From positions 1 through 64,000 of the forward strand of contig JAKLKA010000005.1 in NCBI GenBank assembly GCA_023150915.1: 64,000 nucleotides of DNA. The letters run 5' to 3'. Both the position numbers and the translations under genes were made by a program. The notes beneath the pieces were generated by a model. That model worked only from the letters and a program-made list of their open reading frames with translations, ran no database searches and was not told the DNA's origin. Numbering within the stretch: position 1 is the first letter of the stretch; every line of letters starts with the position of its first letter. This DNA is from Polyangiaceae bacterium. Lineage in GTDB: Bacteria > Myxococcota_A > Polyangia > Polyangiales > Polyangiaceae. This document shows positions 1 to 9,182 of the stretch, in pieces.

Positions 1-189
1 GGCGCCGCTGCCGCCGCCGCCCGTGGCGCTGCCCCCCGAGCCGCCGGCGCCGCCGCCGCCGGTGGCGCCGCTGCCGCCCACCGAGCCATCGACTGCACCG
101 ACGCCGCCCCCACCGACACTTTCGGCCTGGGCGCAGCTCGAAAGCGAGAACAGGGACCAAGACCCCAAGAAGACGACAAGCAAGCGCAT
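1..189 (-). CDS. Glycine-rich lipoprotein, N-terminal part, cut by window edge
   Basis: Reading the minus strand from the ATG at 189 gives 63 codons with no stop before the window edge. Residues 1-19 form a lipoprotein signal peptide ending in LSSC (Cys at residue 19), so the mature protein should be lipid-anchored. It is followed at once by a Gly/Ser/Ala-rich linker with GGSGG- and GGGG-type repeats. This matches the lipobox-plus-glycine-linker layout of two other lipoproteins in this window (near 38.2 and 48.2 kb). No functional domain is inside the visible part, so its role is unknown. Confidence 0.7.
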   Translation of the reverse strand, partial: MRLLVVFLGSWSLFSLSSCAQAESVGGGGVGAVDGSVGGSGATGGGGAGGSGGSATGGGGSGA

Positions 190-254
190 GAGTGCCTCCG
201 ATGCGGCGCACAAAACCTTATCGTCAGTGCGCCGACAGTTCAAATCGCTGGGCC

Positions 255-1055
255 TCAGTCGTCCGCCGACTGGTGATAAATCGGGGAACGGTGCTCGCAG
301 AACTCCACGATCGCGTTCAGGTCTTCGGGCTCGATGTCCTCGAAGGCCACTCCCATTCCGGGCGCCATGTCGCCGCGGGCCGCGACCGTCCAGCGCACGA
401 CGCCGCTGGCCTTCACGGCACGGCCGTCGGGCAGGACGAAGTGCACGGCCATCCGGGTCCCCGGGGGCTGGGGCATGTAGGTCGCGACGAACACGCCGCC
501 CCGGGACAGATCGCGCGACAGCCCGGTGTAGAAATGGGACTGACTCGCGAAGCCGATGTCGACCTCGACGAACACGCGATTGCCGCCCTCGCGCTTGTTC
601 GCCCCGGCGAAGTCGTCGCGCTCGGGCGGGACCCCCGTCGGCTCGGGTGCCGGGGCCGCAAGGCCGCGGATCGAGTCCGGCTCGGCGAAGATGTCCAAGA
701 TCACGCGTCGGCGCCGCCGCTGGTGCGTCCGCGCAACCGGATAGAGCAGCGCCAGCGTGCGGGCCAGCCCTTCCAGCGCGGCATCGGTGCCGGGTCGGGT
801 GGGGACCTCTTGCAGCAGGCCCACCGCGTCGCTGATGTGGGCGATGGCCGTGCGAATGTTGCGGTAGTCCTGCGAGGCCGGCGCGTCGATCTCCAGCTCG
901 TAGAGCGTGCTGCTGGCCTGGGCGACGCGCTCGACGGCCGGCTCGAGATCCGCGCCCTCGCACAGCTGCAATGCGGCCGAAGCTTCCGACAGAATGGCGC
1001 GCGCTTCTCGGGCGGACCGGAGCTCGGCAGAACGCGGGTGGCCGGGCTCGGCCAT
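255..1055 (-). CDS. PilZ-domain protein (TIGR02266-like)
   Basis: 266 residues. The N-terminal half is helical and of no known family. The C-terminal ~110 residues resemble the myxobacterial PilZ-type family TIGR02266: a conserved SRDLSRGGVFVAT block, then VHFVLPDG and a VVRWTV strand, ending in a GVAFEDI segment. PilZ proteins bind cyclic di-GMP or act as adaptors in motility and surface signalling. The start at 1055 lies two bases past the stop of the upstream acetyltransferase gene, so the two are very likely co-transcribed. The longer in-frame extension upstream is a shadow of that gene. c-di-GMP binding itself is inferred. Confidence 0.8.
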   Translation of the reverse strand: MAEPGHPRSAELRSAREARAILSEASAALQLCEGADLEPAVERVAQASSTLYELEIDAPASQDYRNIRTAIAHISDAVGLLQEVPTRPGTDAALEGLARTLALLYPVARTHQRRRRRVILDIFAEPDSIRGLAAPAPEPTGVPPERDDFAGANKREGGNRVFVEVDIGFASQSHFYTGLSRDLSRGGVFVATYMPQPPGTRMAVHFVLPDGRAVKASGVVRWTVAARGDMAPGMGVAFEDIEPEDLNAIVEFCEHRSPIYHQSADD

Positions 1056-1057
1056 CC

Positions 1058-1495
1058 TCACAGCACCTTGTTGAACACCACGCGTGGCCGGGCCGGGCCC
1101 GCGTAATCGTCGACCGGTGTGATGGTCCAACCCATGGCCCGGTGGAACGCGATGGAGCCGTCGTTGCCCACCGTCGTGATCGCCTTCAGCCGGGCCGCGC
1201 CCTGCGCCAGGCACTCTTCCTCGAAGCTCTGGTAGAGCACTTTGCCGACCCCGCGCCGACGGTAGTCGGGGTGGATGCCCACCAGGTGGACGTACCCCGT
1301 CTTGGGTGGACCTGGAGCGACGAATCCGAACAAAAACCCGACCAAGATCCCGTCGTGCTCCACCACCCGCGCCAGCTGCCCCAGCTCGTAGAAGAAGATC
1401 GGGTGCGCCAGCGAGCTGGTCGGGCCGCCCCACCAGCGGTCGATGACCTGGACGATGTGGTCGTAGTCCTGCTTGCTCAGGGAGCGCGTGATCAT
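1058..1495 (-). CDS. GNAT-family N-acetyltransferase
   Basis: 145 residues, the usual length of a single GNAT domain. The acetyl-CoA pyrophosphate loop is visible as YRRRGVGKVLY, preceded by a VHLVGIHPDY strand (motif A) and followed by the motif-B segment NDGSIAFHRAMGW. Such enzymes move an acetyl group from acetyl-CoA to an amine of a small molecule or protein; the substrate cannot be told from sequence. The chosen ATG (1495) begins MITRSLSKQDYD, a normal GNAT start. It is the first gene of a two-gene unit with the PilZ gene and diverges from rpe. Confidence 0.85.
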   Translation of the reverse strand: MITRSLSKQDYDHIVQVIDRWWGGPTSSLAHPIFFYELGQLARVVEHDGILVGFLFGFVAPGPPKTGYVHLVGIHPDYRRRGVGKVLYQSFEEECLAQGAARLKAITTVGNDGSIAFHRAMGWTITPVDDYAGPARPRVVFNKVL

Positions 1496-1603
1496 CGCTG
1501 GGCCCTCGAAGGTCGGGCGGAGGGTATCACGCCGAACACGGCGGGCGACCACATTCCGCGACCCCGCTGGTCGCGACGTGCGAGGTCGTGTATCCCGGGT
1601 CTC

Positions 1604-2266
1604 ATGCCGCGGAAAGTGCGCATCGCTCCCTCGATTCTGAGCGCCGATCTCGGGCGCTTGTCCGACGAGATCCGCAGCGTGGAGGCTGGCGGCGCCGACT
1701 GGATTCACGTCGACGTCATGGACGGGCGGTTCGTCCCGAACATCACCCTCGGCCCGATCGTGGTGAAGGCGGCGCGGGCGGCCACTCGCCTTCCGCTGGA
1801 CGTCCATCTGATGATCGTCGAGCCCGAACGCTACATCGAGGCGTTCGCCGAGGCGGGCGCCGACGTGATCAGCGTGCACGTCGAGGCCAGCGTGCACCTT
1901 CAGCGCACGCTGGGCGAGATCCGGCGCCTGGGCAAGCGGGCCGGCGTGGTGCTCAACCCGCACACCCCCGAGAGCGCGGTGGAATACGTGCTCGACGACG
2001 TGGACCTGATCCTGATCATGAGCGTGAATCCGGGCTTTGGCGGGCAACACTTCTTGCCGGCGGTGCTCCCCAAGATCGCCAAGGTTCGCGAGATGATCGA
2101 GCGCCGCGGGTTGTCGGTGGATCTCGAGGTGGACGGCGGCGTCGCGCCCGACACGACCGAGGCCGTGGTCCGGGCCGGCGCGGACGTGCTGGTTGCGGGT
2201 TCGGCGGTGTTCGGCAAACCCGACCGCACGGCGGCGATCCGGGCGATCGTCGAGCGAGCCGGCTGA
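1604..2266 (+). CDS. rpe: Ribulose-phosphate 3-epimerase
   Basis: 220 residues, typical for the family. Catalyses D-ribulose 5-phosphate to D-xylulose 5-phosphate interconversion in the pentose phosphate pathway, in the cytoplasm. The TIM-barrel signatures are all present: IAPSILSADL at the N-terminus, HVDVMDGRFVPN, LDVHLMI, a MSVNPGFGGQ phosphate-binding loop, and VDGGV with the catalytic Asp near the C-terminus, followed by AGSAVFG. The ATG at 1604 gives the canonical N-terminus. Its stop overlaps the next start codon (TGATG), so the following lipoprotein gene is translationally coupled. Confidence 0.97.
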   Translation: MPRKVRIAPSILSADLGRLSDEIRSVEAGGADWIHVDVMDGRFVPNITLGPIVVKAARAATRLPLDVHLMIVEPERYIEAFAEAGADVISVHVEASVHLQRTLGEIRRLGKRAGVVLNPHTPESAVEYVLDDVDLILIMSVNPGFGGQHFLPAVLPKIAKVREMIERRGLSVDLEVDGGVAPDTTEAVVRAGADVLVAGSAVFGKPDRTAAIRAIVERAG

Positions 2267-3645
2267 TGCGCCGGCAGTGGGTGTGGGCGCTGGCCCTGCT
2301 GGGTTGCTCGCCGCGGCCCGAGCCCGTGGCTCCGGCCGCGCCGGCCTCGGCCGCGCCGCCTGCCGCCACGGCGTCGGCGCCGGCCGTGGACGCGGGCGCC
2401 CCGGCCGCCGCGGACCAGGTCGTGGCCCAGGCCATGGCTCTGGTCGAGCGCCGGCGCGAGCTCCCGTCGAAAGGCCCGGTGCAGGGTCGCACCATCGAGC
2501 GCGCCGAGATGGTGGCCTTCGTGAAAAAGCAGATCCGCGAAGAGATCCCACCGCCCGTGATCCGCGCGCAGAACGAGATGCTGTTCGCGCTCGGCGTGGT
2601 CGACGAGGGCTTCGACTACGAGAAGAGCTTGCTCGAGCTGATGGGCTCGCAGCTCGCCGGCTTCTACGACCCCAAGCAGAAGGCGATGTTTCTTGCGCGC
2701 GATCTGCCGCCGGTCGAGCGCGACGCGACGCTGGCTCACGAGCTGGTGCACGCCCTGCAAGACCAGCACTACGATCTCGAAAAACGCATCAAATTCCGCG
2801 AAGATGCCACCGACGAACAGAGCGCGATTCACGCCCTGGCGGAGGGCGACGCCACCAGCGCGATGCTCGACCACGTGCTGGCGGTGCGCGGGTTGCGCGC
2901 GGTCGACGTGTCGGACGACCTGGTGGCGCTCGAGGTCCGCGGCAGCATCGAGATGTCGGCCGACGCCGCCAACGTGCCGACCATTCTCAAGCGCTCGGTG
3001 GTGTCGCCTTACGTGGACGGGATGATCTTCGTCAACGGGATCCGGCGGAAGCGGGGTTGGGCCGGCGTGGACGCAGTTTGGCGCGACCCGCCGGTGACCA
3101 CCGAGCAGCTGCTTCACCCTGAGAAGTTCGAGCGGCGCGAGCGCGCCGAGAGCGTGCCGTTGCCGGCGGCTCGAGCCGGTGGTCCGAGCGCGGTGATGTA
3201 CCGCGACGTGCTCGGCGAGCAGTCGCTGCGACTTTTGTTCGAAGAGTGGATGCCGCGGCGCATCGCCGCCGAGAGCGCCAGCGCCTGGGCCGGCGACCGT
3301 GTGGTCGTGTTTCAGTCCGGCGAGCGGTTCGCCCTCGTCTGGCACGTGCGCTGGGACGACCAGGCCGCGGCGATTCGCGGCCTCTCGGCCTTCGCCCGCG
3401 GCGTGGCGCGGCCCGAGAAGGCCGCCCCCGGAGAGTTCGCCGACCCCGAGCGCGCCCAGGCCGCTGTGAAGAAGGACCAGGCGTGCGTCGAGCGGGCACG
3501 ATCGGGGCCGCTGGCGGTGAGCCGATCGGGGCGCGACGTGGCGCTGGTGGCCGGGCCGTTCGAGCGCCGGCCCGGCGGCGCGAAGAGCGCGGGCCGCTGC
3601 GCCGAGGCCCTGGCCTGGGCGGGCAGCGTCGCCCGGCAGCGCTGA
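2266..3645 (+). CDS. Putative zinc-metalloprotease lipoprotein
   Basis: 459 residues. A short signal peptide ends in the lipobox LLGC (Cys 14), followed by an Ala/Pro-rich linker. The catalytic core has HELVH at residues 158-162, followed by ALQDQHYDL, and a downstream EGD with Glu193 as possible third zinc ligand, the layout of gluzincin-type peptidases. The rest has no clear family. HExxH lipoproteins of this HELVHALQDQ type recur in myxobacteria, but their substrates are unknown to me. It overlaps the rpe stop by one base, an unexpected pairing of a cytosolic enzyme with a surface protein. Confidence 0.75.
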   Translation: MRRQWVWALALLGCSPRPEPVAPAAPASAAPPAATASAPAVDAGAPAAADQVVAQAMALVERRRELPSKGPVQGRTIERAEMVAFVKKQIREEIPPPVIRAQNEMLFALGVVDEGFDYEKSLLELMGSQLAGFYDPKQKAMFLARDLPPVERDATLAHELVHALQDQHYDLEKRIKFREDATDEQSAIHALAEGDATSAMLDHVLAVRGLRAVDVSDDLVALEVRGSIEMSADAANVPTILKRSVVSPYVDGMIFVNGIRRKRGWAGVDAVWRDPPVTTEQLLHPEKFERRERAESVPLPAARAGGPSAVMYRDVLGEQSLRLLFEEWMPRRIAAESASAWAGDRVVVFQSGERFALVWHVRWDDQAAAIRGLSAFARGVARPEKAAPGEFADPERAQAAVKKDQACVERARSGPLAVSRSGRDVALVAGPFERRPGGAKSAGRCAEALAWAGSVARQR

Positions 3646-3751
3646 CGCCCGAGTCGCGGTGACCTGGCCAGCGCCGTCATCCTGACACCGGCCGCCAGAG
3701 CGCCGGCACTCTGCAGCGCATGATTTTGGCGGAAAACGGCCTGCGGACTGG

Positions 3752-3768
3752 TTGGCACGCAAAGTGCT
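3752..3768 (+). promoter_or_regulatory. Sigma-54 (-24/-12) promoter
   Basis: TTGGCACGCAAAGTGCT carries GG at 3754-3755 and GC at 3766-3767 with exactly ten bases between, as required for RpoN promoters, and near-consensus TGGCACG and TGCT blocks. The expected start of transcription is about 3779, two bases before the GTG of the next gene. An enhancer-binding activator site was not identified. Confidence 0.7.
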
Positions 3769-3780
3769 TATGGAATCGTC

Positions 3781-4203
3781 GTGCATCCCCTCTCCGGCTC
3801 CGTCAGCTGGCTCGCGCTGGTCGCAGCGACCACGCTGGGCGCCGAGCTGGATCAGGTCCGGGCGCACGTCTCGGGCGGGGTGAGCGGAGAGAACCTTCGC
3901 CTGGTCGTCCAGACCTACGCGTCGCAGGCCTTCGACGCGAGCGGTCGCGTCTTGCCGCGCGCGCGGCCCCTCGGGTCGATGCAGCGCGCGGTCACCGCCG
4001 ACGAGCTGTCGCGCGGCGTGTCCGTCAGCATCGTGCAGGTTCGAGCCGACTCGGATACCGCCGTCGTCATGGCCTGGGTCGAGCCAGGCGATCCGAACCT
4101 GGAGCTCGACGCGCTCACGGCTCGCCCGCTGGCTTCGGCGCATGTCGGGGTCTCGCGCACCGAGAGTGGCGAGGCGGCGCGCGTGGTCGTGCGGCCGACC
4201 TGA
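3781..4203 (+). CDS. Small secreted protein of unknown function
   Basis: 140 residues from a GTG. The N-terminus looks like a Sec signal peptide (hydrophobic WLALVAATTLG followed by AELDQ). The remainder is a soluble domain of unknown family with the segments LRLVVQTYASQAF and SDTAVVMAWVEPG. There is no in-frame ATG, GTG or TTG in the first 50 codons that would serve as a better start. The sigma-54 promoter just upstream predicts a nearly leaderless mRNA. It converges with the tgpA operon, three bases apart. Confidence 0.6.
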   Translation: MHPLSGSVSWLALVAATTLGAELDQVRAHVSGGVSGENLRLVVQTYASQAFDASGRVLPRARPLGSMQRAVTADELSRGVSVSIVQVRADSDTAVVMAWVEPGDPNLELDALTARPLASAHVGVSRTESGEAARVVVRPT

Positions 4204-4206
4204 CCG

Positions 4207-6360
4207 TCAGGCCGCTTCCTGGTCGGCGGTGCGCAGCTGTTTGAGCGCGCGGACTCGATCGGCGAACGCCTTGCGCTCCGCCTCGTCCAGTTGCCGGGAT
4301 CCGAAGCGCGCTTCGATGTAGATCTCGGTCAGCTCGCGTACCTCGACGGCGGCCGGGTGGCCCAGGGCCTCGAGCCCGCGAGCGTGCGCCAGCGGCGGGA
4401 CACTGGGCGGGCGCGGGATCCCCAGCGCGACCAAGCTGGACTCGAGCGAGCGGTACAGGGCGACCACCCGCTGCGCGCTGAGCTCGTCCGGCTTTTTCGG
4501 CTCTTTCTTGGCCGGGGCAGGCCGCCGGGTGCGGCGGAACCAGTACCCGCCGGCGGCGATCAAGGCGATGCCCAGCGCGAACAGCCACGCGCGCCTCGGC
4601 GTGCCGAGCGTCGCGGCCACCTTGGAGCTCTCTCTGAGCGAGGCGTAGCGATCGCGCACCGACCGAAACAGCGAGACCTGCTGCTTCAGATCGTAGCCCA
4701 CCACGTTTCGGTTCCAGCGCTGAGCCGCCGCTTCGACGAAGTCGCGCATGAAGGCCAGCACGCCGGTGATCTCGCTCTGCGGTGCGGCATCTGCCGGCGG
4801 CGTGGGATCGAAGCGATGCCACCCCTGCCCGTCCAGGTACACCTCGACCCAGGAATGGGCGTCACCCTGCCGAACCGCGTAGTAGCGGCCGAAGCGGTTG
4901 AACGTGCCGCCCACGAAACCCGTCACGTTGCGTGTAGGAACGCCCTGAGTGCGCAGCAGCACGGCCATGGCCGTGCTGTAGAACTCGCAGTGGCCGCGCT
5001 TCGATTCGAACAAGAAGTGGTCCAGGGGGTTGGGCTCGGCCCCGGACGGAGACTCGAGATCGTATCGGTACTCGGTGCGCAGGCGGGCCTCGACCGCCGC
5101 CGCCTTCGCGTAGGGCGTGGCCGCGGCGCCGGTCCACTTGCTGGCGAGCTCGGCCACCCGCGGGGGCAGCTCGGCGGGCAGGCTCAGGTAGCGGGTACGC
5201 TCGGCGACGTTCAGGGGTCGCGGCGGCGTCTCGCTCTTCCCGGCCAAGAAGACCTCGTAGCGGATGCCTCGGTCTTCGGCGCTCACGTACTTGAATTCGC
5301 CTTCCGGGCCGGCCAAGACGGTCGTGGGCTGGCCGATCACCGCGACGCCGCGCCCCAAGAGGCGCAGCGCCACGGCGTCATTCGGCAAGAAAACCACCGG
5401 GGGATCGATCGGCTCGAGATCGATGGTGAGCTTCCGGTCGGCGCTGGGGTCGGGGGGGCGCCGGATCCGCACCGTGCTGCCGTTCATGTCCGCCGGCGCG
5501 CGCTGGGCGCTGCTGCGCGACCAAGTTCGGCCGTCGTACTGATCGAACGCCGTGCCGCGCAGGTAAAGCGCCACGCGGAGCGGCGGATCTTGCGCGAGCT
5601 CAGAGGGCTCGACCCGCATGGCGATCGTGGGGTCGCTGCGCAGCTTGCCCACGCCCCCGAGGTCGACCTTGTCCGAGAAGCCGATCATCCGCTCGGGGCG
5701 ACCGTGGTTCAGCAGCAAGAGCGAGAGGCCGACCCGGGGGAACATCACGAACAAGACCGCCGTGAAGAGGAAGATCGGAACCGAGAGCAGGCAGGTGAAC
5801 AGCAAGAACTGCTTGCCGATCACCCGGCGGCTTCGCAGGATGCGCGGCACGTCGACCGGCAGCCCGGTGCGATCGCGAGCCCCCTGCCGGTAGTTGCCTT
5901 CCACCTCGCGCCGCAGATGGCTGAGCACCAGGGCGCCGGGGGCCACGATCAAGAACCCGAGGAAGCAGAGCCCATAGGTGATGCCGCCCCCGAGCACCGT
6001 GCCGGCGATCAGGTGAAGCAGCGCGAGCACCACGACCTGTTGGTCGTGCGCCGCCCCGCGCCGGGTGGCGAGGCGCACCACCTGCAACCCGGCGGCGAAT
6101 TCCACGGCCAGCGGCAGCACCGGGGCCCCCAGGCCCAGCCGCGCGATCTGCAGGGTCAAGAGCCCGACTGGCGCGACCACGCCCACGTGGCGCATCAGCC
6201 GAAGATCTTGCCAGCGCTCGGGGATCGCGAGCGCGGTCACCAGGCCGAGCACGATGGCGGCGGTGATCCAGCGATGCAGCTCGCCGCTCGTGACCAGTGC
6301 AAACAGACCGAGCACCGCCAGCGCGTCGGTCATGATGCGATGCACGAGCCCGAACCTCAT
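4207..6360 (-). CDS. tgpA: TgpA-type membrane transglutaminase-like protein
   Basis: 717 residues. An N-terminal block of several membrane helices (residues about 10-215, DUF3488 type) is followed by a periplasmic transglutaminase-like core and one more helix near residue 605, then a cytoplasmic DUF4129-like tail. The catalytic triad is visible: Cys458 in GHCEFYS, His502 in DAHSW and Asp518 in RFDPTP. TgpA proteins are envelope transglutaminase/protease-fold enzymes nearly always encoded with MoxR and DUF58 partners, as here. Its ATG overlaps the DUF58 stop by four bases (ATGA). Confidence 0.92.
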   Translation of the reverse strand: MRFGLVHRIMTDALAVLGLFALVTSGELHRWITAAIVLGLVTALAIPERWQDLRLMRHVGVVAPVGLLTLQIARLGLGAPVLPLAVEFAAGLQVVRLATRRGAAHDQQVVVLALLHLIAGTVLGGGITYGLCFLGFLIVAPGALVLSHLRREVEGNYRQGARDRTGLPVDVPRILRSRRVIGKQFLLFTCLLSVPIFLFTAVLFVMFPRVGLSLLLLNHGRPERMIGFSDKVDLGGVGKLRSDPTIAMRVEPSELAQDPPLRVALYLRGTAFDQYDGRTWSRSSAQRAPADMNGSTVRIRRPPDPSADRKLTIDLEPIDPPVVFLPNDAVALRLLGRGVAVIGQPTTVLAGPEGEFKYVSAEDRGIRYEVFLAGKSETPPRPLNVAERTRYLSLPAELPPRVAELASKWTGAAATPYAKAAAVEARLRTEYRYDLESPSGAEPNPLDHFLFESKRGHCEFYSTAMAVLLRTQGVPTRNVTGFVGGTFNRFGRYYAVRQGDAHSWVEVYLDGQGWHRFDPTPPADAAPQSEITGVLAFMRDFVEAAAQRWNRNVVGYDLKQQVSLFRSVRDRYASLRESSKVAATLGTPRRAWLFALGIALIAAGGYWFRRTRRPAPAKKEPKKPDELSAQRVVALYRSLESSLVALGIPRPPSVPPLAHARGLEALGHPAAVEVRELTEIYIEARFGSRQLDEAERKAFADRVRALKQLRTADQEAA

Positions 6361-7439
6361 GCGGCCTCTTGCGGCTTGGCGTCCGCGCCGGGCGGGGGCT
6401 TCGAGCTGGCGGGCCCAGGCGCCGGCTCGAGCAGCGCCAAGAATCGCAGCAGGGGGTCGGCGCCCACGGTCGAGTCGGCGCGCACGCGGTCGCCGGTGGT
6501 GCAGCGCACGGTGACCCCGTCCCCGCGCTTGATGTGCGCGACGGCCCGCGAGGCCACGTCGCGCACGCGGCGCTCGAAGCGCGTCGACCAGTCCTCGGTC
6601 GGGGCGGCTCCGGGGTGGGTCGGGTCCAGAGAAAGCTCCACGTCGCGGCGCGATTCGCGGGCCCGCTCGCGCAGCACCATCTGCGTGGCCATGGTGCTCT
6701 TTCGCCAGTAGATGTCGCGTGGATCGTCACCGTCGCGCATCGGACGCACGCCCACGATCTCGTCGCCCGCGCCGCGCCCCAGCGCGCCCTCGCCGCCCAG
6801 CCGTCGACCCGCTTGATCGGGCGGCAAGCGCACCGGGTCCACCGCCGGGTAGATGATCAAGTCACCCTCTGCGCCGAGCTCGCGCGACTTCTCGAACAGC
6901 CCGAAGGGGAACCGAGTGGCGACGCGAAACCCGACATGGCGGTCCCGACCGCGCCGGGCTGGCGTCCGGCGATAGGCGGCGACCTGCGCCGACCGCGGGC
7001 TTATTTTCAGGAAGAAGCAGCGCTTGTCGGCGGGTTGGCCCGCGCGCAGATCTTCGATCTCGATGGCGTACGACGGCACCCGTTGCTTGTGGTTGTAGAC
7101 CTCGATTTCCACCAGGTGCGCGCGGCCCACCTGAGCGCGCGGCGGCAAGCGCCGAACCACGGTCAGGTGGCGGAGCGACAGCTCACTCATCACGCCCGAC
7201 ACCACGATCAGCGAGAGCAACATGCCCAGCAGCAGATAGAGCAGGTTGTTGCCGGTGTTGATGGCGGCGAAGCCGACGCCGAAGGTGATGCCGATGAAGT
7301 ACTTTCCTTCTCGCGTGAGGCGTAGCTTCCGCGGCGGCCGAAACCAGCGCCGAACCCGCCCCCACCACCCCTTGGGTGGGGTGGCGTCTTCCAGCGCGCG
7401 CTGACTTTTCGGGTGGGTCGCGAGGCGGGCGCCGGCCAC
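6357..7439 (-). CDS. DUF58 protein, MoxR partner
   Basis: 360 residues. Residues about 45-85 hold two membrane helices (YFIGITFGVGFAAINTGNN and LLYLLLGMLLSLIVVSGV). The DUF58 core includes VRPMRDGDDPRDIYWRKS, the family hallmark, and continues into a VWA-like fold. DUF58 proteins work with MoxR AAA+ ATPases, probably as adaptors for assembly or maturation of envelope complexes. It lies between moxR (seven bases upstream) and tgpA (four-base overlap), so the three genes form one operon. Confidence 0.9.
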   Translation of the reverse strand: MAGARLATHPKSQRALEDATPPKGWWGRVRRWFRPPRKLRLTREGKYFIGITFGVGFAAINTGNNLLYLLLGMLLSLIVVSGVMSELSLRHLTVVRRLPPRAQVGRAHLVEIEVYNHKQRVPSYAIEIEDLRAGQPADKRCFFLKISPRSAQVAAYRRTPARRGRDRHVGFRVATRFPFGLFEKSRELGAEGDLIIYPAVDPVRLPPDQAGRRLGGEGALGRGAGDEIVGVRPMRDGDDPRDIYWRKSTMATQMVLRERARESRRDVELSLDPTHPGAAPTEDWSTRFERRVRDVASRAVAHIKRGDGVTVRCTTGDRVRADSTVGADPLLRFLALLEPAPGPASSKPPPGADAKPQEAA

Positions 7440-7446
7440 GATCGCC

Positions 7447-8412
7447 TCAGAGCGGCACGGGGACGCGCGCTACGACGTCTCGCACCGCGGCCTCGGCCTC
7501 TTCTCGCGTCGGAACGTAACCCTCGGCGTGGGCTGCCAGCCGCACGCGATGAGCCAAGAGCGGCACTGCCAGGTCGTGGATGTCGTCCGCGATGCAGTAG
7601 CGGCGGCCGTTGAGCAGCGCCCGTGACTTCGCCGCCCGTGACAGGTTCATCCCGGCGCGGGTCGAGGCGCCCAGGGCCAGGGTCGGGGTCGAGCGCGTCG
7701 CGGTGATCAACGCCTGCAGATACGTGCCCAGCGCGCCGTCCACCGCCACCCGGTCGACCTCGCGCTGCAAGGCGACCAGCGATTGCGGGTCCAGTACCGA
7801 CGGCACGCCTTCCACCCGGTCGCCGTCGGGCTCGAGCATCAGCCGCGTCTCCACATTGGGCGGCGGGTAGCCGATGCGCAGGCGGACCATGAACCGGTCG
7901 AGCTGCGATTCCGGCAGAGGGAAGGTCCCGGTGAAGTCTTGCGGGTTCTGGGTCGCCACCACCAAGAACGGCTCGGGCAGCGGGATCGTCTTCCCGTCGA
8001 TCGACACCTGCCCGTCGTTCATCGCTTCGAGCAACGCCGACTGGGTGCGCGGGCTGGCGCGGTTGATCTCGTCGGCCAAGAGCACGTTGGCAAAGATCGG
8101 CCCCTGGCGCAGGAAGAAGTCGCCCGCGCGCTGGTCGAAGACCGACACCCCCAGCACATCGCTGGGAAGCAGGTCGCTGGTGAACTGGACGCGGCGCATC
8201 TCACCGCCCAGCGAGCGGGCGATGGCGCGGGCCAGGGTCGTCTTGCCCACGCCCGGGACGTCCTCGATCAGCAGGTGCCCTCGGGCCAAGAGGGCAATGA
8301 TGGCCAGCTCGACCACGGCCGTCTTGCCCTCGAGCGCGCACTCGATGGCCCGCCGAAGCTCGGCGAGCCGCTCGATGCGCTCGTTGTCCAGGGCTACGGC
8401 AGAGGACGTCAT
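7447..8412 (-). CDS. MoxR-family AAA+ ATPase
   Basis: 321 residues from the ATG at 8412. Walker A is [12 protein letters not shown], Walker B is [10 protein letters not shown], followed by the [12 protein letters not shown] sensor-1-side helix and VVATQNPQ (sensor 1), all diagnostic for MoxR. The C-terminal lid contains [15 protein letters not shown] and the arginine-rich sensor 2. Function is chaperone-like remodelling of partner proteins. It is the first gene of the moxR-DUF58-tgpA operon. The 20-residue in-frame extension to 8472 does not resemble the family N-terminus and was left out. Confidence 0.94.
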   Translation of the reverse strand: MTSSAVALDNERIERLAELRRAIECALEGKTAVVELAIIALLARGHLLIEDVPGVGKTTLARAIARSLGGEMRRVQFTSDLLPSDVLGVSVFDQRAGDFFLRQGPIFANVLLADEINRASPRTQSALLEAMNDGQVSIDGKTIPLPEPFLVVATQNPQDFTGTFPLPESQLDRFMVRLRIGYPPPNVETRLMLEPDGDRVEGVPSVLDPQSLVALQREVDRVAVDGALGTYLQALITATRSTPTLALGASTRAGMNLSRAAKSRALLNGRRYCIADDIHDLAVPLLAHRVRLAAHAEGYVPTREEAEAAVRDVVARVPVPL

Positions 8413-8489
8413 CGGGCGGATGGTAGCATGGGGGTCAGTGGGGACCTGGTCGCCAGACTGAATGAGTAGCACGACTTCGAGGTGGTTCG

Positions 8490-9182
8490 ATGCCCGCGGG
8501 CGGGCGTCCTTGGGGCGGGCTGTGGTATTCGTGGCCGAGCGTGGCTGAAGTCGAGCGAATCGAGGTCCGGGCGGTCACGCGGCTGTTCGGGGCGACGCTG
8601 GCGCTGCGGGGGGTCTCGGTGGACTTCACCCGGGGGGAGCTGGTGTTCCTCGAAGGCCCCAACGGCGCGGGCAAGAGCACCCTCCTGGCGGTGGTGGGGA
8701 CGGTACTTTCGCCCAGTAGCGGGACCGTCCACTACCACCCGATGGGCGACGATCGCGAGCGGGCCCGCGAGCAAATCGGCTGGGTTGCCCACGACTCGCA
8801 CTGCTACCGCGAGCTCACGGGTCGCCAGAACGTCGAGCTCGCGGCGCGGCTTCGCGGCATCGAGCCGCGCGCGGCCTGGGACTGGGCCTGCGCTCGGGTG
8901 GGCGCCAGCAGCTTCGGTGAGCGCCGCGTGGCGACCCTCAGCCGCGGCCAGAAGCAACGCATCGCGCTGGGTCGCGCGCTGGTGCACCGGCCATCGATCG
9001 TGCTGCTCGACGAGCCGTTCTCGGGCCTCGATCCGGCCAGCTCGGAGCGCCTCGAGGGTGTCCTGCTCGAAGAGCGCGAGCGGGGTGCGATCGTGATCGT
9101 CGTCAACCACACGCCCGGCCTGGCAGACCGGCTGGGCGCGCGGACGGTTCGTATCGAGGGCGGCCGCGTGGTCAGCGCCTGA
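8490..9182 (+). CDS. ABC transporter ATP-binding protein (CcmA-like, orphan)
   Basis: 230 residues. Walker [12 protein letters not shown], signature LSRGQKQR, Walker [14 protein letters not shown] and the switch His in VVNHTPG are all present, so this is an active ABC ATPase. The short, CcmA-like architecture is typical of exporter subunits, but no permease gene is adjacent. Start: the ATG at 8490 has a good Shine-Dalgarno GAGGTGG four bases upstream; a GTG at 8541 begins closer to the domain and remains possible. The 3' end overlaps the convergent bioD by 11 bases. Confidence 0.85.
   Translation: MPAGGRPWGGLWYSWPSVAEVERIEVRAVTRLFGATLALRGVSVDFTRGELVFLEGPNGAGKSTLLAVVGTVLSPSSGTVHYHPMGDDRERAREQIGWVAHDSHCYRELTGRQNVELAARLRGIEPRAAWDWACARVGASSFGERRVATLSRGQKQRIALGRALVHRPSIVLLDEPFSGLDPASSERLEGVLLEERERGAIVIVVNHTPGLADRLGARTVRIEGGRVVSA

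Noticed and set aside
971-2551. Long reading frames of 400-500 codons on both strands across rpe and the GNAT gene
   Set aside because: They are high-G+C shadows of the real genes, with arginine- and alanine-rich sequence of no family resemblance.
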